A stretch of 64,000 nucleotides of DNA, from the NCBI GenBank assembly GCA_030141605.1, contig JAQGDQ010000186.1, forward strand, positions 186,001-250,000, read 5' to 3'. The notes beneath the pieces are model-generated. The model saw nothing but the letters and a program-made list of their open reading frames with translations, was not told where the DNA came from and did not search any database. Shown here in pieces: positions 1 to 64,000 of the stretch. How positions within the stretch are numbered: the stretch's first letter is position 1; each line of letters starts with the position of its first letter. The position numbers and the translations under genes are program-made. Origin of the DNA: Tubiluchus corallicola (taxonomy: Eukaryota; Priapulida; Priapulimorpha; Priapulimorphida; Tubiluchidae).

Positions 1-1407
1 ACAGTAGGTCTTTAAGTGACTGTTTTTTTTTCGTTGTTTTTGGGCACTTATTCTTTAGGCAAATTTATGTTTCAATTTAATTTTTTTTAATGTAGTTATC
101 CATCGAGTCTCTGTGATAGCGAGTGCTTTTAATTATTCATTTTTGTTTGACACGGTGGTGTATAACAACGTAAGTCATCTTATGTAATGCACAATCTGTT
201 TTTGCAATGCCTATAATAGGTTAATTCTTCCTGTGAGGATTATTAAGGTGCAGAACAGTGGCTGTGTCATCAAAGCAATGTAGCAGACAGTGTGTTAAAA
301 CTGAATTGTTAAAGCTGGCTTGATTCTGTGCATGTAGAGAGCATCACTAACATCCTTAATTTGCTTGTGGTAACAAACAGGTAACTTCAACTGTGTTATT
401 TTACTTTGAAAAATGGGAACAGCACCCGATATAGCAGCATTTTCTTAACCATAAATTAATAATATTAGGTACATGTTCTAATAATTGTATGAATTACTAG
501 TCAAAATAAAATTTTGCATTAATCAGTCAGAATTCTGTGTACTAGGGTTTCAGTACATCACAGTCTTGGTTTGATTTTTATCCGGTTTGATCCGGTTTGC
601 TAAGAAAACGTGATGTTACATATTGTCAACTGGCTTGTCAAGGACAAATATAAGTGAATTGAGGCAAAAAAAATCAGCTCTTTACTCTTGCATTTTTGGT
701 TTGAAATTTGCATTTTGTCATTTGATTTGTGCAAAAAAGGTGACATATCTATGTAATACATTAAATTTTTATTACATTACAGCTTGTGCTTATTTCATTC
801 ACTTAGAGCATTTTATTTATAATATTAGACATGTCTTTGTAAAGAACATCTATTTTTCCATTTATGGGAAACAATCTTTTACATAACCTTCATTTCATGG
901 ACAATTTTGTCTAAACATGTGGTAAATCAGTGGCACAATGAAATACATTGTGCAGTGTACATGAGAGTAGCATTTGTAAGCAGAATATACCAATTGTAGT
1001 CAGTCTTGCACACTATGAGGGTATACAGTACATCGTTTAATTACTGTAATTTACTAAAATTGGTAATAGTATGATACATAGTATTGAGAAATATATATTA
1101 CTCTTGTTAGCAAATACATGAATAAAATATTGTATGAATAAACTATTTGCATAATCTAGTTTTCACAAAAACAAAACATAGCTTGAGCTAAACAATACTA
1201 TACACTGTACATCTGCATTGTAACAACTATTACTAAATAATTGGCATCCACTACTTAAAACACTGTGATCATACTTTTGCAGTAATGTGGAGCATTGTAA
1301 AAACAGTTAATCTAGAAAATTTTATAGAGTTGCAAGTGTGTAAAGATTTTAAAACTATCACTGAAAAAACACTTTTTGATAAATAATTTTTACATGATTA
1401 ATTAATG
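1..1407. other. 3' UTR and downstream region of the FH3 gene
   Basis: There is no further coding exon on the minus strand. Most of the first several hundred bases below 1408 should be the gene's 3' UTR. The short open frames on the plus strand are AT-rich noise. Confidence 0.5.
812..1041 (-). terminator. Candidate polyadenylation signals
   Basis: On the minus strand ATTAAA occurs at 1036-1041 and AATAAA at 812-817, about 370 and 590 nt past the stop codon. Either could direct 3' end formation. In such AT-rich DNA these hexamers also arise by chance, and no transcript evidence is available. Confidence 0.3.
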
Positions 1408-54152
<52,745 letters not shown>

Positions 54153-54792
54153 TCCAAGAAATAGTGCACTCTAGTTTTCGCTTGAGATTTACAACAGACA
54201 AAAAGGTTCAAGTACACACAAAACACAATATTTGACTTCGCACGTGTTACGAGATCACATTTTGTGCGAATTCTCAGCAAACATTACCATAAAAAACACT
54301 AGTTCACGAGAACGAAAAATTACTTCTAAACTACATAAATATTTCTCTGTGCGTGTTCTAAATGACTCTACCGTTAGTCAATCGGTAGGAGCCAATTTTC
54401 AGATTCTGTTCACGACTTGTGTTGAATATGAATTCGCCATTGACTTAGCCAGCAATGAGCATAGCTGTTGTTGGTCCAGTGAAGCGATAAATTGTATAGT
54501 TACAACCAAACAATACCAGGTGTAATGGAGGTAACGTTTATACATTATAGTGAGTAACAACAATCTGGAGATTTAGAAAAAACTGTTTGCTAGTGAAACA
54601 TAGAAAACAATGGATGCGTGTTATGTGTACAATGAAGCAATTTAAAATCAGGAATTGATACTGGTAAAAAATTCGCGGTCAGGGGCGCTTAAGCACATGA
54701 ATAATACTAAGATTTGACCGATAAGCTAAACGCGCAGTAATTTTAACGATTTTACCGTATTTCATAGGAAGTAGAAAGCAATTAGTAAAAAC
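54153..54792 (-). promoter_or_regulatory. 5' UTR and probable promoter-proximal region of the FH3 gene
   Basis: The region between the start codon and the duplicated block that flanks the retroelement must contain the 5' UTR if exon 1 is the first exon. No TATA box or initiator can be assigned with confidence. A 97-codon plus-strand open frame here is unrecognised and probably chance. Confidence 0.35.
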
Positions 54793-55043
54793 ATAATTAC
54801 ATGGTAAAGGCAAATTAATTTTCAAAGGTAATTTGTTTGCATATCAATTTAATTACAAATAAAACAGTGTTCTTCTTTTAAAAAATAAGTTTTGATATGT
54901 AAAACCACAAACTTTTTTACATTAAACGTTTTTTCTCTAAAGCAATTATGAAACGCACTAACTTCAACACGGCTAAGTAATATTGTATTCGAGAAAAAGC
55001 AGCTAACTACTAGACTGAGTATATTTTGTCTAATTTATTATTA
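54793..55043. repeat. 251-bp flanking direct repeat, left copy (apparent target-site duplication)
   Basis: Aligned to the right copy at 56756-57006, it differs at one position (A at 54911, G at 56874). The match ends exactly where element sequence begins on this side and inside the last AAAAT unit on the other. The block is ordinary AT-rich sequence with no coding or terminal-repeat character. Confidence 0.95.
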
Positions 55044-56459
55044 GGCTCAAAACATGGCATGGGAGTTTTGCTGGAGACAGCCAATGGCTTCTTCACGAAA
55101 CGAGGCATGGCTTTAAACGCCAACAAATGCAAAGCCATGAGACTAGTCAAGGCATACCGGCGAAAGGCTATGAAAGTGCTAATAGAACCCACATGGGAGA
55201 TCAGCCAGACTCCTATTCCAATGCTGGGAGTCAGTGACGCATACAAATACCTGGGAATTCCTATGACTGCTAAGGGACGACCCACCATGGACACCAAGTC
55301 TCTTAAAGCATGGCTTATAAGAGTGGAAGGGGCACCACTCAAACCTCAACAAAAGGTGGATATGATCAGACAATATGTGATTCCGCGTCTGACATACCAC
55401 TTCCGTATATGTGAGGTTCATATGAATGGCCTCAAGGGAGCAGACAGGCTTATAAGATCAAGCCTAAAACGTATACTTCATATGGCGACGGATGTCCCGA
55501 ATGCATTCTTCTACATGCCAATGAAGAAGGGAGGGCTGGGATTTTCTTGTCTTGAAAAGGATGTTCCTTTGATGAAAGTCAAGATGCTCAGCCGATTGCA
55601 GGCCTCACCAGATCCGCTGGTGAACATGAGTGCATCTGCTCCAGTGTGGAATAGGGAGCTTGCGTGGGCTAAGAGGGTGGCGAGCCTCGAAGCCTACAGT
55701 AACGCAAAAGACATAAATCGTGCAAAAAGGGATAACGATCGCAAACATCTATCGGCATTCAACGGTAAAGTGCATGGGAAGGGTTTTGCAGCCGTGTCTG
55801 CTGACCCACTGAGTACCCATTACCTACGTAGCAGCACACTCCTGAGCGGGGGTGATTATATCTTGGTTCTCAAGATGATCACCAACTCTCTACCAGTTAG
55901 AGTTAACACCACGAGAGGACAACCCAATGCAATCAGGAGATGTCGCAGGTGCGGGAGACATGCAGAGAGTCAGGTTCACGTACTTCAACAGTGCATAACA
56001 GTAAACAATGCCATATCACGAAGGCACAATGCACTGTGCGAGGTGCTCGCCGAAGCCTTGAAGGGGCAGGGCTTTACGGTCGTCAGGGAACCTTGGTTCG
56101 AGATCAACAGAACAAGGTACCACCCAGACATCCTGGCGACCAAAGGTGGTCATACGTACGTTATCGATCCGACCATCTCGGCAGCAGGAAACATCTACTC
56201 GCTTAGGGCCAGGTGCAGGGACAAGGCCCTGAAGTACGAACCGATCCTCGATGCCGTCAAACAGCGGTGCGGCTCTGCCACTGCCTCGTCGCACGGCATC
56301 TGTGTGGGCTTTCGTGGGGAATGGGCAGGAGGAGAGAACGACGTTCTCCTGAAGACACTCGGTCTTCTGAACGTCAGAGCCAAACTAGTCCGCTCGGTGA
56401 TTAGAGGCTCATGTATGGTGTTTAGAAAGTTCCTGGGAAGGCAAAGGAGGGAGACCTAG
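55044..56459 (+). CDS. Reverse transcriptase C-terminal part with CCHC finger and restriction-like endonuclease (truncated)
   Basis: 471 codons, uninterrupted to TAG, with no start codon of its own. The open frame runs on into the flanking repeat only by chance. Residues 1-35 resemble the segment just after YADD in R2-like enzymes (ANGFFTKRGMALNANKCKAM). The thumb follows with YKYLGIPM (about 67-74), VIPRLTYHF and MKKGGLGF (about 160-166). The zinc finger CRRCGRHAESQVHVLQQC is at about 300-317 (C-x2-C-x8-H-x4-C). The nuclease has HPDILATKGGHTYVIDPTI (about 360-378), giving the PD and second catalytic Asp, and DKALKYEP supplies the Lys/Tyr that follows. The fingers and palm with the polymerase catalytic aspartates are missing, so it cannot copy itself. 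Confidence 0.88.
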   Translation, partial: GSKHGMGVLLETANGFFTKRGMALNANKCKAMRLVKAYRRKAMKVLIEPTWEISQTPIPMLGVSDAYKYLGIPMTAKGRPTMDTKSLKAWLIRVEGAPLKPQQKVDMIRQYVIPRLTYHFRICEVHMNGLKGADRLIRSSLKRILHMATDVPNAFFYMPMKKGGLGFSCLEKDVPLMKVKMLSRLQASPDPLVNMSASAPVWNRELAWAKRVASLEAYSNAKDINRAKRDNDRKHLSAFNGKVHGKGFAAVSADPLSTHYLRSSTLLSGGDYILVLKMITNSLPVRVNTTRGQPNAIRRCRRCGRHAESQVHVLQQCITVNNAISRRHNALCEVLAEALKGQGFTVVREPWFEINRTRYHPDILATKGGHTYVIDPTISAAGNIYSLRARCRDKALKYEPILDAVKQRCGSATASSHGICVGFRGEWAGGENDVLLKTLGLLNVRAKLVRSVIRGSCMVFRKFLGRQRRET

Positions 56460-56727
56460 GTCATCTCCTGCGCAGGATGTCACTCGAGTTCTTACATCCA
56501 AATGTGTGAAAGGTTTATACCTAGGGGAAATCCGACTACTCTATGAGTAGCCGGTGGATACCGTACCTTTACGGTATCGAAAAGGCGAGTTTTGTTGGGT
56601 CTGGAGAAATCCAGTTCCCACGGAATTGACGGATTCCGTATCTTTACGGAAGAATTTGGAATTTGGCAAGTTTGACTCGAGTCAAAAATCACACAGGTGA
56701 ACAGATCCGACGCCTGTGAAATCTGAC
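56460..56727 (+). other. Retroelement 3' UTR with serial hairpins
   Basis: Seven self-complementary segments occur in about 255 nt: TCCTGCGCAGGA (56466-56477), CTACT/AGTAG (56536-56550), GATACCGTA/TACGGTATC (56557-56578), GGG-CTGGA/TCCAG-CCC (56597-56619), TTCCGTA/TACGGAA (56634-56651), TTTGACTCGAGTCAAA (56671-56686) and CACAGG/CCTGTG (56692-56718). Two share the loop pattern CCGTA-xCTT-TACGG. In R2 elements the folded 3' UTR RNA is what the reverse transcriptase binds to start copying, so the same role is inferred here. Confidence 0.75.
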
Positions 56728-56757
56728 AAAATAAAATAAAATAAAATAAAATAAAAT
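56728..56757 (+). repeat. (AAAAT)n tail of the retroelement
   Basis: Six AAAAT units form the 3' terminus, instead of poly-A. The first two bases of the right flanking repeat overlap the last unit, so the junction is uncertain by about 2 nt. Confidence 0.9.
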
Positions 56758-57006
56758 AATTACATGGTAAAGGCAAATTAATTTTCAAAGGTAATTTGTT
56801 TGCATATCAATTTAATTACAAATAAAACAGTGTTCTTCTTTTAAAAAATAAGTTTTGATATGTAAAACCACAAGCTTTTTTACATTAAACGTTTTTTCTC
56901 TAAAGCAATTATGAAACGCACTAACTTCAACACGGCTAAGTAATATTGTATTCGAGAAAAAGCAGCTAACTACTAGACTGAGTATATTTTGTCTAATTTA
57001 TTATTA
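56756..57006. repeat. 251-bp flanking direct repeat, right copy (apparent target-site duplication)
   Basis: The partner of 54793-55043, identical except for one base. Sequence beyond 57006 (TTCTCGTATCC) diverges at once from the element sequence that follows the left copy. Confidence 0.95.
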
Positions 57007-59904
57007 TTCTCGTATCCTCAGTTTATAAATATCGTTTGTAATAACTGAGGCTGCACAGCATAACATGGTAAAATATGACATAGAGGATATAAGTGAACGT
57101 AGATACCATTTTACAAAAATCGCTTGACCTTGTTATTTCTGTTCTTTGGGAGAGAAAATACCTTAATATTGTAATTAGTAAGACTTTTTTGGGTCTAAAA
57201 TTATTTGTTTGAAAGCTTCTAGTACAATTTACTTGTGGTGTGTTACATTATCAGGTTTGGAAGTGACTTATTCAATATGATTTCTATCAAACTTATATGG
57301 TGCATTAAATATCACAAGGCATACGAGCATTACCAGTATGGTCAACAAATCTACTATAATATTTTTGTCTGATAATTGTTTCATCCGTTGCAGTATGTTA
57401 GCAAATTATAAGAAAAAGTCAATAATCGAAGGCTGAATAGAAAAAAAAACGACCAAACAACAGTCTGTCTGCTTTCAGGTGTCCTAACCGTACAGGTAAC
57501 AAATAGCTCACTCAGTAAACGTTCTGATGATTTTCCAGTTTAAGTTTAGGCAACATAAGAAATTTTTCACATAGATCATCTATACTATAGATTCTATAGT
57601 AACAGCAACACCACTCTCCATCACCGCTGCTGCAGTCCTCGCCACTGTAGCTATATGCAGTGCATATATATTAAATAAGTATCTTTTGCAGATCTTTGAG
57701 TCTCTATGATCAGGCTCATAATTATGTTTTACAGCGAATTAGATATAATGACATTACCTAGTAAGTTATAACAGTCTCCATCAATTTAAATTAGCCTTCC
57801 AGTTGAAATGCATCATGAAGTTTATTGGTCAAGTTTGGTTATAGATGCATCTGTATCACTTTATAGATTTTAAGTTGAAGTTTGATTATATCTGACTACT
57901 TTATTAGAACAAGTGACCACACTACTTATGATAAAATTGGTAATGCCTGCGGGCTGAATTGTTACGAAATATCTTTAACATAAACTAATTAGTGCGCAGC
58001 AAAAATAGGAAATGTCATACAAAATAATTCATCGAATGAGGCCAGTTAGTAAATATCACAGTAACTGACTACGTTTTCTGGATTACCTTTAGTCCATAAA
58101 AACTTTTTAAAATATTTATTTACATTTTGAAATCTTTCACAATTGTTTTGGAACGTAGCACTTTATACTTCCATATCCCTTTCGTTCATATAATTATTAC
58201 GGGTATATGACATTTTGCTGATTAGTACTTGGCTGTTGAAAATACATCATGCTGTGAAAACTCAAAGCGTGGTATGCATGATAGTACGGATTAACATAAT
58301 TTTTTTAAATATTACTCAAATGCAATGTCCTTGATAACAAATAGCCTCGTGAATTCGTAGTAAGAAACTGCGCTTTCCCACAACCAACAGTTAGATAGAG
58401 GACACAGGAAAATATTCAAGAATTACTACCCGTGTGAAAGGGAATCAGTAATTTATCTTAAAATTTTAAGCAGTTCCTTCGAATTGCAATTGCTGTGATC
58501 TCGCAATTACCAGTCTTGCTACGGCAGCATCACTATTATTTCATTCTTTGTACCTGGTTTTTCTGAGTGTACAAATTTGCTAAAACGTAGAGGCGCTTTA
58601 AGGATTATCGCCGCACAATGCCTTTGAGAAAACAACATTATTAGACGTACTTAAAAGTTGTCGCAAAGGCAGGACCTGGCGCAATGTTTTTCAATGTTTA
58701 ACCGTTCAAAGCAACAAACTGCCTTATCAAAACAATTTATTTTACTCGCTCATTTGACTTAAAGATTACCAAGCAACAAAAACTCTAAAGATTTGGCGTA
58801 AAAATGTTTCAGTGTGACATTTATGGATTACAGATCTAGCGTGTCAAAAATCGTCTTTGCTCAACGTCTGCTGTTGAAGTACATTTGTAAAAAAGCAAGT
58901 TGCTTACCCTTCAGTATTTTTCAGTCTGCTTCCTGTTTACGAAAACCAGTATTTAGACAAATTTCATCAATGACGGATCCTAAATTTTATTTACTATCAC
59001 TATCAACTGAGCGTCAATTTATGAAATTACTTCTTGGTCAACAATGGTGACTCTGACGACATACGTTTATTGTTTGCCTGTTGTGTACACGAATGTAATT
59101 GTTGTAACGTGCACAGAATATAACGACGCTATGCATCCGTAGCATCACTAATATTTACAAATACATCATTGTCGTAAGCCTAATTCAATAAGACAATGAT
59201 GTAGTTTTAGGTACTTGTATTCAGCAGGTGGTGTGCCAGAGCTATGCAGAACTTGTTTAAACCACATTCTTATCTTTCTATCACTATTATTCATACACTC
59301 TTCAGACATTCAGACAACTAGACAGACATTCATGCATTTATTGTCGGTTGGAACATCTGTTCGTATCTCTGACCAACTGACCTGCGGAACAAAAGATCAA
59401 AATAAAATTCATTCACAAAGAGCTTTTGACCAACGGTTTTGCTATTAATAACAATAGCACAGGCAGATTGACAGACAGACAAACTGTCATTAATGTAGTC
59501 GCTAGGCTTATTGATTAAACTGTTCAAAAATATATTATGACGCTTAATTTTGAGTTTATTTCATTATTAGTTGACAACATTGTAACTTATATTATAAACA
59601 ATAACAGCAAGTGCTGCTGTAACATTAACTGTGTGAAAATGCTGAATTCATTAAATAGCCGACCTTCGTTATGTATTTTTGTTAACGACTAATAAATAAC
59701 TTCTCATTCCATTGAAAAATACTGGAGATAAATCTCTGGTCACCCAAAACAACAATAGGTTTGTCAAATTAATTGTCTTTTTCGTCAAATGTTAAATGTA
59801 CTGAATTTATAGTTCATCATACCCAATCGTGTGTCTCACAATGTGCGAGTTTAGCAGTCTCTTTCAACGCACCTGATCACTTAAACGCTTGGGTATCTAC
59901 TCAT

Positions 59905-60270
59905 TTCGCCATTTGACAGTTCACCAGCAGTACGTTTCGCCCGTGGTACAATTTGCCAATGGCACATTTCGCCAGAGGTAATTCTCACCAGTGGTATGTT
60001 TTGTCAGTGGTGCACTTTGCTAGTGTCCCAGTTCACCAGTAGTACATTTCGGCAATGGTATATTTTGGCAGTACAGATTTCGCCAGTAAAATCTCTCTGC
60101 CATATTCCCTTTTATTTGCCTTTCTATTTAACAAATGTTTCGTTTCGCTAGTGGTACACTGACAATCACTAATGAACTGTATCACTGCAAATGTACCATT
60201 GGCGAAATATACGACTGATGAAATGTGCCACGTGGCGAAATGTACTACTGAAGGATTGTGCACTAGCGAT
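59905..60270. repeat. Degenerate 20-bp minisatellite with an inverted second block
   Basis: From about 59920 to 60090, units of the type TTCGCCAGTGGTACAT recur about every 20 bp, each with several changes. From about 60180 to 60265 the reverse complement of the same unit appears (ATGTACCATTGGCGAAAT, ATGTGCCACGTGGCGAAAT, ATGTACTACTGAAGG). The two blocks are separated by about 90 bp and form a foldback-like arrangement. Confidence 0.7.
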
Positions 60271-62207
60271 GTAACGTGCATTTGTGTGGTTCACAGTACT
60301 TCACAAACTCTCTACGTATCATACCAATCAAATCATTTGGAAAATTCTCGTTTGTTTTACATACTGTGTTATAATACTCGATAGATAACGCAGTTAGGCG
60401 GAACGTCCAATAAAACTCCATTTTTACCTTGCATTTGGCGAAATAATGTTTAAATTGAGTTTCTCATGAAGAAATAAACATTGAGACAACCCAAATATGT
60501 AAGAAACAATTACAGAAATGAGCCTCTCGTTAAAAATGAAATTTTATAGATATCACTGAAGTTTACGCTAATACTTATTCTTTAAAAAAATCTTATTACG
60601 CTATTAAATATAATTAGTGTTACAACTACACAACTTCCAGAATGTGGATGTTCTTAAATATTCGTTTGTGTTTAAATACCTGATCCTATCAATCATTTTG
60701 TTACAGCTCTTGATGATAACTTCACCTAATGCAGTTAGTAGTTTGTTTTCATAATGCTGTCACTACATGCACCTTTTGTTTATTAACAACCAATTCTTAA
60801 AGTTCAAAAATCAAGTCTGTCTCAAATTACAAAGTACACTGTATTTCAAAAAGCTAAAAATGTGAAATGCCAAACCTCCCAGTTTACCCCAGCAAACTAA
60901 GCAAGCTAACAACTTCAAATAGTAGAGAATTTCTCAAGAACTACTGCTATACCACTGATTAGTAATTTAGAAGGTAGCATTGACACGTTAGATACGTCTA
61001 ATTAGGTTGGGTAACGAACCGTTAAGAAGCAATTAATGACGTAACAGCAAACCTTCTTGGGATTTCTGGGAAGCTCCATCAGTGCCACTTCCAGTCACAG
61101 CAATGACAACATGAGCTTCATTTAATTTGGGTTACCAATGCAATAAATTTAAGTGATGTCACGTGATGACATCATAACATCACTGTTGTTCAGATTTTTT
61201 ATCTCTTCTGGTGCATGAAATACAGTTATGCAGTTTGAAAAATATGTAAGTATGTTAATACACAAACCTTGATTATTCATAGACGCACACATGATCGTCT
61301 AAAGAAGATTTTTTTCTAAAGCGGTTCATTTCCGCCTTCATTTCCGTAAATGCACGTTTTGCTTTCACTAAAAAAACCACTTGTTACAGAAACCTGAGCC
61401 TTATTCCAGGAAAGATACCAAGCAGTCTTTGAAAAATGACTTAGGCGTACCGGTGGTACCTTCGACGATAAGTCACTAAATTCCATCGCCTTGCACCTTC
61501 TTGTAGAAACTGCGAAGAAGGTTTTGATTTATTATGACAATCTGACAGTTGAACAATCAAAGGATTTGCAAATGTGGAGCAATTCGGTCAGAAATATGTA
61601 ACCCGATGAGCGCTTGCAAACAGTCGTTAGAAATTTTAATTATATAATTATTATAGATGCTCGAATATTTTGCTTTGTGAAGAGAGGACGAAAAACTAAT
61701 ATAATCTTATGAACCGCGACCTAAACTTGCACACGAGTAATCTCATTTTTGAACTTTTGTAGACATCAAAAAACTTGTTTTTGTTTATATACTAGTATGG
61801 CGTTTCTGATCGGTTAAAAATGCTAAAGTGTTTATGACAGGACAGCGCTTCTGGTGGCTTTAAAAATGTTTGAACCATTCACAGATCTGTATACGCATTT
61901 GTATATATGTATATATGCACACAGGCAAAGTGTGAAATAGCGTATTCTATAGAACACCAGGTAATGTGTCTAAAACAGTTTCTTTTACACTTTTCTTAGG
62001 CAATATATAATGCAAGGGTTTGTCTAGGTAAAGCGTGTAATTGGATTTGGAATTTACTTTTCTACGGTATTTTATAGAATGCTGAATAAATTTTAGTTAG
62101 TCTAAAAAAAATATTCAGTTGTAAAATTCAGTTTATATAATGTTCTTAGGCATTTTATATAATGCCAATTTTATTTTAGGGAATGTGTGAATTTGAATTT
62201 TACAGGT

Positions 62208-62366
62208 TGGTGGTTGATCGGTTGGTTAGATAGGTGGGTAGGTAGGCACTAAGTAGGTAGGTAGGGAGGGAGGCAGGCAGACAGACAGACACATAGATAA
62301 AGCGAGAGACAGAGAAAGACAGACAGAGAGAGCGAGAGAGAGAGAGTGAGAAAGAGAGAGATACAA
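62208..62366. repeat. Compound simple repeat GGTA/GGTT, GGCA/GACA, GA
   Basis: GGTT and GGTA tetranucleotides pass into GGCA, then GACA, then GA-rich sequence. Stepwise decay between related tetranucleotides is typical of a microsatellite that changed motif by mutation. Confidence 0.85.
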
Positions 62367-64000
62367 GTTCTTATGGTCTGCCACGCTGGCTATAATTTGT
62401 AAATTGCTTTCATACAAAAGGTCTAATTTTAATCTATTCCAAAGAATTCATTTTCTGCACAGCAAATTTTTCGTATTAACCCCCTCTTCTTCAATAACAA
62501 CATCACTCACAGCCATTTTAACTGTGCACAACGTACAACATGGTATTTATAAACTAGCTTTGCGTAAAGTTACGAACAAATTTAAGATTTTTACGAAAAC
62601 TAGTAAGGTTAGCGAATCTGTGCGTAGCGCTGAGGACATTTCTACACACAAACAAGTTTATGAAGTAATTATTTGTAAGAACTAAATGAATCTGGCCCAC
62701 CCTTCATAAATATGGAAAGTGATCCATCTGATTGGGTAGCATGTCAGAAATGCTGATGCTGCGCCCATCTCCAACAAACCAATTAACTCACCGGGTTACT
62801 TGGACTCCTAGTTTAGTACCATGGCTAAATCATTAATTCCATACAATGCCTAGGTAAAGAATAAAATATCTGGAAAAAGTTCGATTCAACATAAATTAGG
62901 TCTATTTTACACATTGCCAAAGTCACTTTACGCATTTTACTGTTTTACATTTAATGTTACATTTTACGCATTTTACATTTAATGTTAGCTGTTATACAAA
63001 ACGTCAAGATAAGTGTGAAACATCCGTAGCAAAAAAGATTTGCTTCATATTTTTCCCGAAATGCATGGGTATTATACGAAATACCTAGGAATATCTACAT
63101 TTTACACATTATCTGTAATATATAAATTATAATAAATATGACAGTATAAACATTAAAGCAAATTGCCCAAGTAGTAACAAAAGTAACCTCAGTTGCCCAA
63201 CGTGCTGTAAAGAAAAACAGTCTAAAAAGCGTGTGTTAGAATGTAAGGAGCTAAAGTAGCCCAAGTGGACGCCATGCAACGACATTATCAAGACCGACTG
63301 GTTCAAACCTTACAACAGGTACATCAAACTATTGAAAGGCTATACATCTATAGAGAGGAAATTCAGTAAGCTCGAATTTCAACCAGCGTCAAATAGCATC
63401 AATATCAATTGTACAAAAAGTGATTCAGAGTATTATGCTTTGCACATTATGTGAGTGCCTGCCATTGGGTAGAAATTTGGTAGAGGGATACTGCACTCGA
63501 GCGTTAGTCGGTGATTTCCCATGTTGCTGGAATGGACCAATGGACTTAACATTTTGGTTGACAGTCCAATTATTTAAACTTTCCATGAACCAATTTACCC
63601 GTTAAAGATACCAAGGGGAGGTAGTTTGTTCACGTGGATGGATTTCACACAAAAAAACCCTTATGGAATATCTCTGATTTTGCAATATACTTCATAGTGG
63701 CTAGTGGCGGCAGAAAGTAGATTGTGTAATGTCATTAGACGATTGCTACATGATATGACGATGACGTTTTGGTTTGGAGTTGATCGGGCGTGCTGCCGAC
63801 AAGCCACTGGCACAGCATTGTCTAGTTGTTTTGCTAGATAACTGCTGTCATTACCTGTCTTGAGGCAGATTTATTTTAGAATTCTATTAGACATAATGAG
63901 TCTCTGATCATAAGATGATAATGTGTTCGATGCTGTAATCATACTTTCATGATCAGAGGTTAAGCGAGCAAATTCATTTTTCCAAAAAGTAATTGCCAGT

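Larger units (their letters stand above)
55044..56755 (+). mobile_element. 5'-truncated non-LTR retrotransposon of the restriction-like-endonuclease class (R2/NeSL/R4-like)
   Basis: An insertion of about 1.7 kb containing the end of a reverse transcriptase ORF, a 3' UTR of about 270 bp with serial hairpins, and a tail of AAAAT units. The CCHC finger followed by a PD...D nuclease places it among the early-branching non-LTR clades (R2, R4, NeSL and relatives). The 5' end is cut off just past the expected position of the YADD catalytic motif, the usual result of incomplete target-primed reverse transcription. It inserted head-to-head with the FH3 gene, about 0.9 kb upstream of its ATG. An intact frame and near-identical flanks suggest a recent event. 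Confidence 0.85.
57007..64000. other. Intergenic region upstream of the FH3 gene
   Basis: AT-rich sequence without recognisable coding exons on either strand; the short open frames have no domain pattern. Structured content is limited to the minisatellite near 60 kb and the simple-sequence tract near 62.3 kb. Whether a neighbouring gene begins beyond 64000 cannot be told. Confidence 0.5.

Noticed and set aside
59920-60270. CRISPR-like spaced repeats
   Set aside because: The repeats are about 20 bp, highly degenerate, without unique spacers, inverted in the second block, and in animal DNA.

Overview
This window is AT-rich eukaryotic DNA from an animal. It has GT-AG introns, many microsatellites, long introns and several kinds of retroelement, and it shows no operons or ribosome binding sites. 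The gene content and repeats suggest an invertebrate; the phylum cannot be fixed by eye. GC content looks like about a third, but this was not computed.

One gene dominates the window. It lies on the minus strand and runs from an ATG at 54152 down to a TAA at 1408, about 52.7 kb. I reconstructed twelve exons with good support and one more tentative exon (34692-34826) from splice sites and reading phase. The joined product is about 663 residues, or 708 with the tentative exon. Its middle is the regulatory GBD/FH3 armadillo region of diaphanous-type formins, followed by a coiled coil and a long Ser/Pro-rich tail. No FH1 proline tracts or FH2 domain were found before the stop codon. That is the architecture of FH3-only proteins of the Drosophila Multiple wing hairs type, although orthology is an inference. 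All junctions but one are phase 0.

The introns (largest about 16.5 and 15.2 kb) hold microsatellites of TAA, GA, CT and other motifs, a decayed non-LTR retrotransposon fragment (about 25.9-26.6 kb), two copies of what looks like a 5S rRNA-derived SINE (31.3 and 40.1 kb), a tRNA-like SINE fragment (52.4 kb), a small TIR-bearing element (42.06-42.35 kb), and a perfect long palindrome around an AT run (9.62-9.70 kb).

About 0.9 kb upstream of the gene's start codon, in opposite orientation, sits a 5'-truncated copy of a non-LTR retrotransposon with a CCHC finger and a restriction-like endonuclease (55044-56755). It is flanked by a 251-bp direct repeat with one mismatch, an exceptionally long apparent target-site duplication. 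Its 3' UTR is a string of hairpins ending in an AAAAT-repeat tail. This is the most unusual object in the window.

From 57007 to 64000 I see no gene. The region holds a degenerate, partly inverted 20-bp minisatellite (59.9-60.3 kb) and a GGTA/GACA/GA-rich simple-sequence tract (62.2-62.4 kb).
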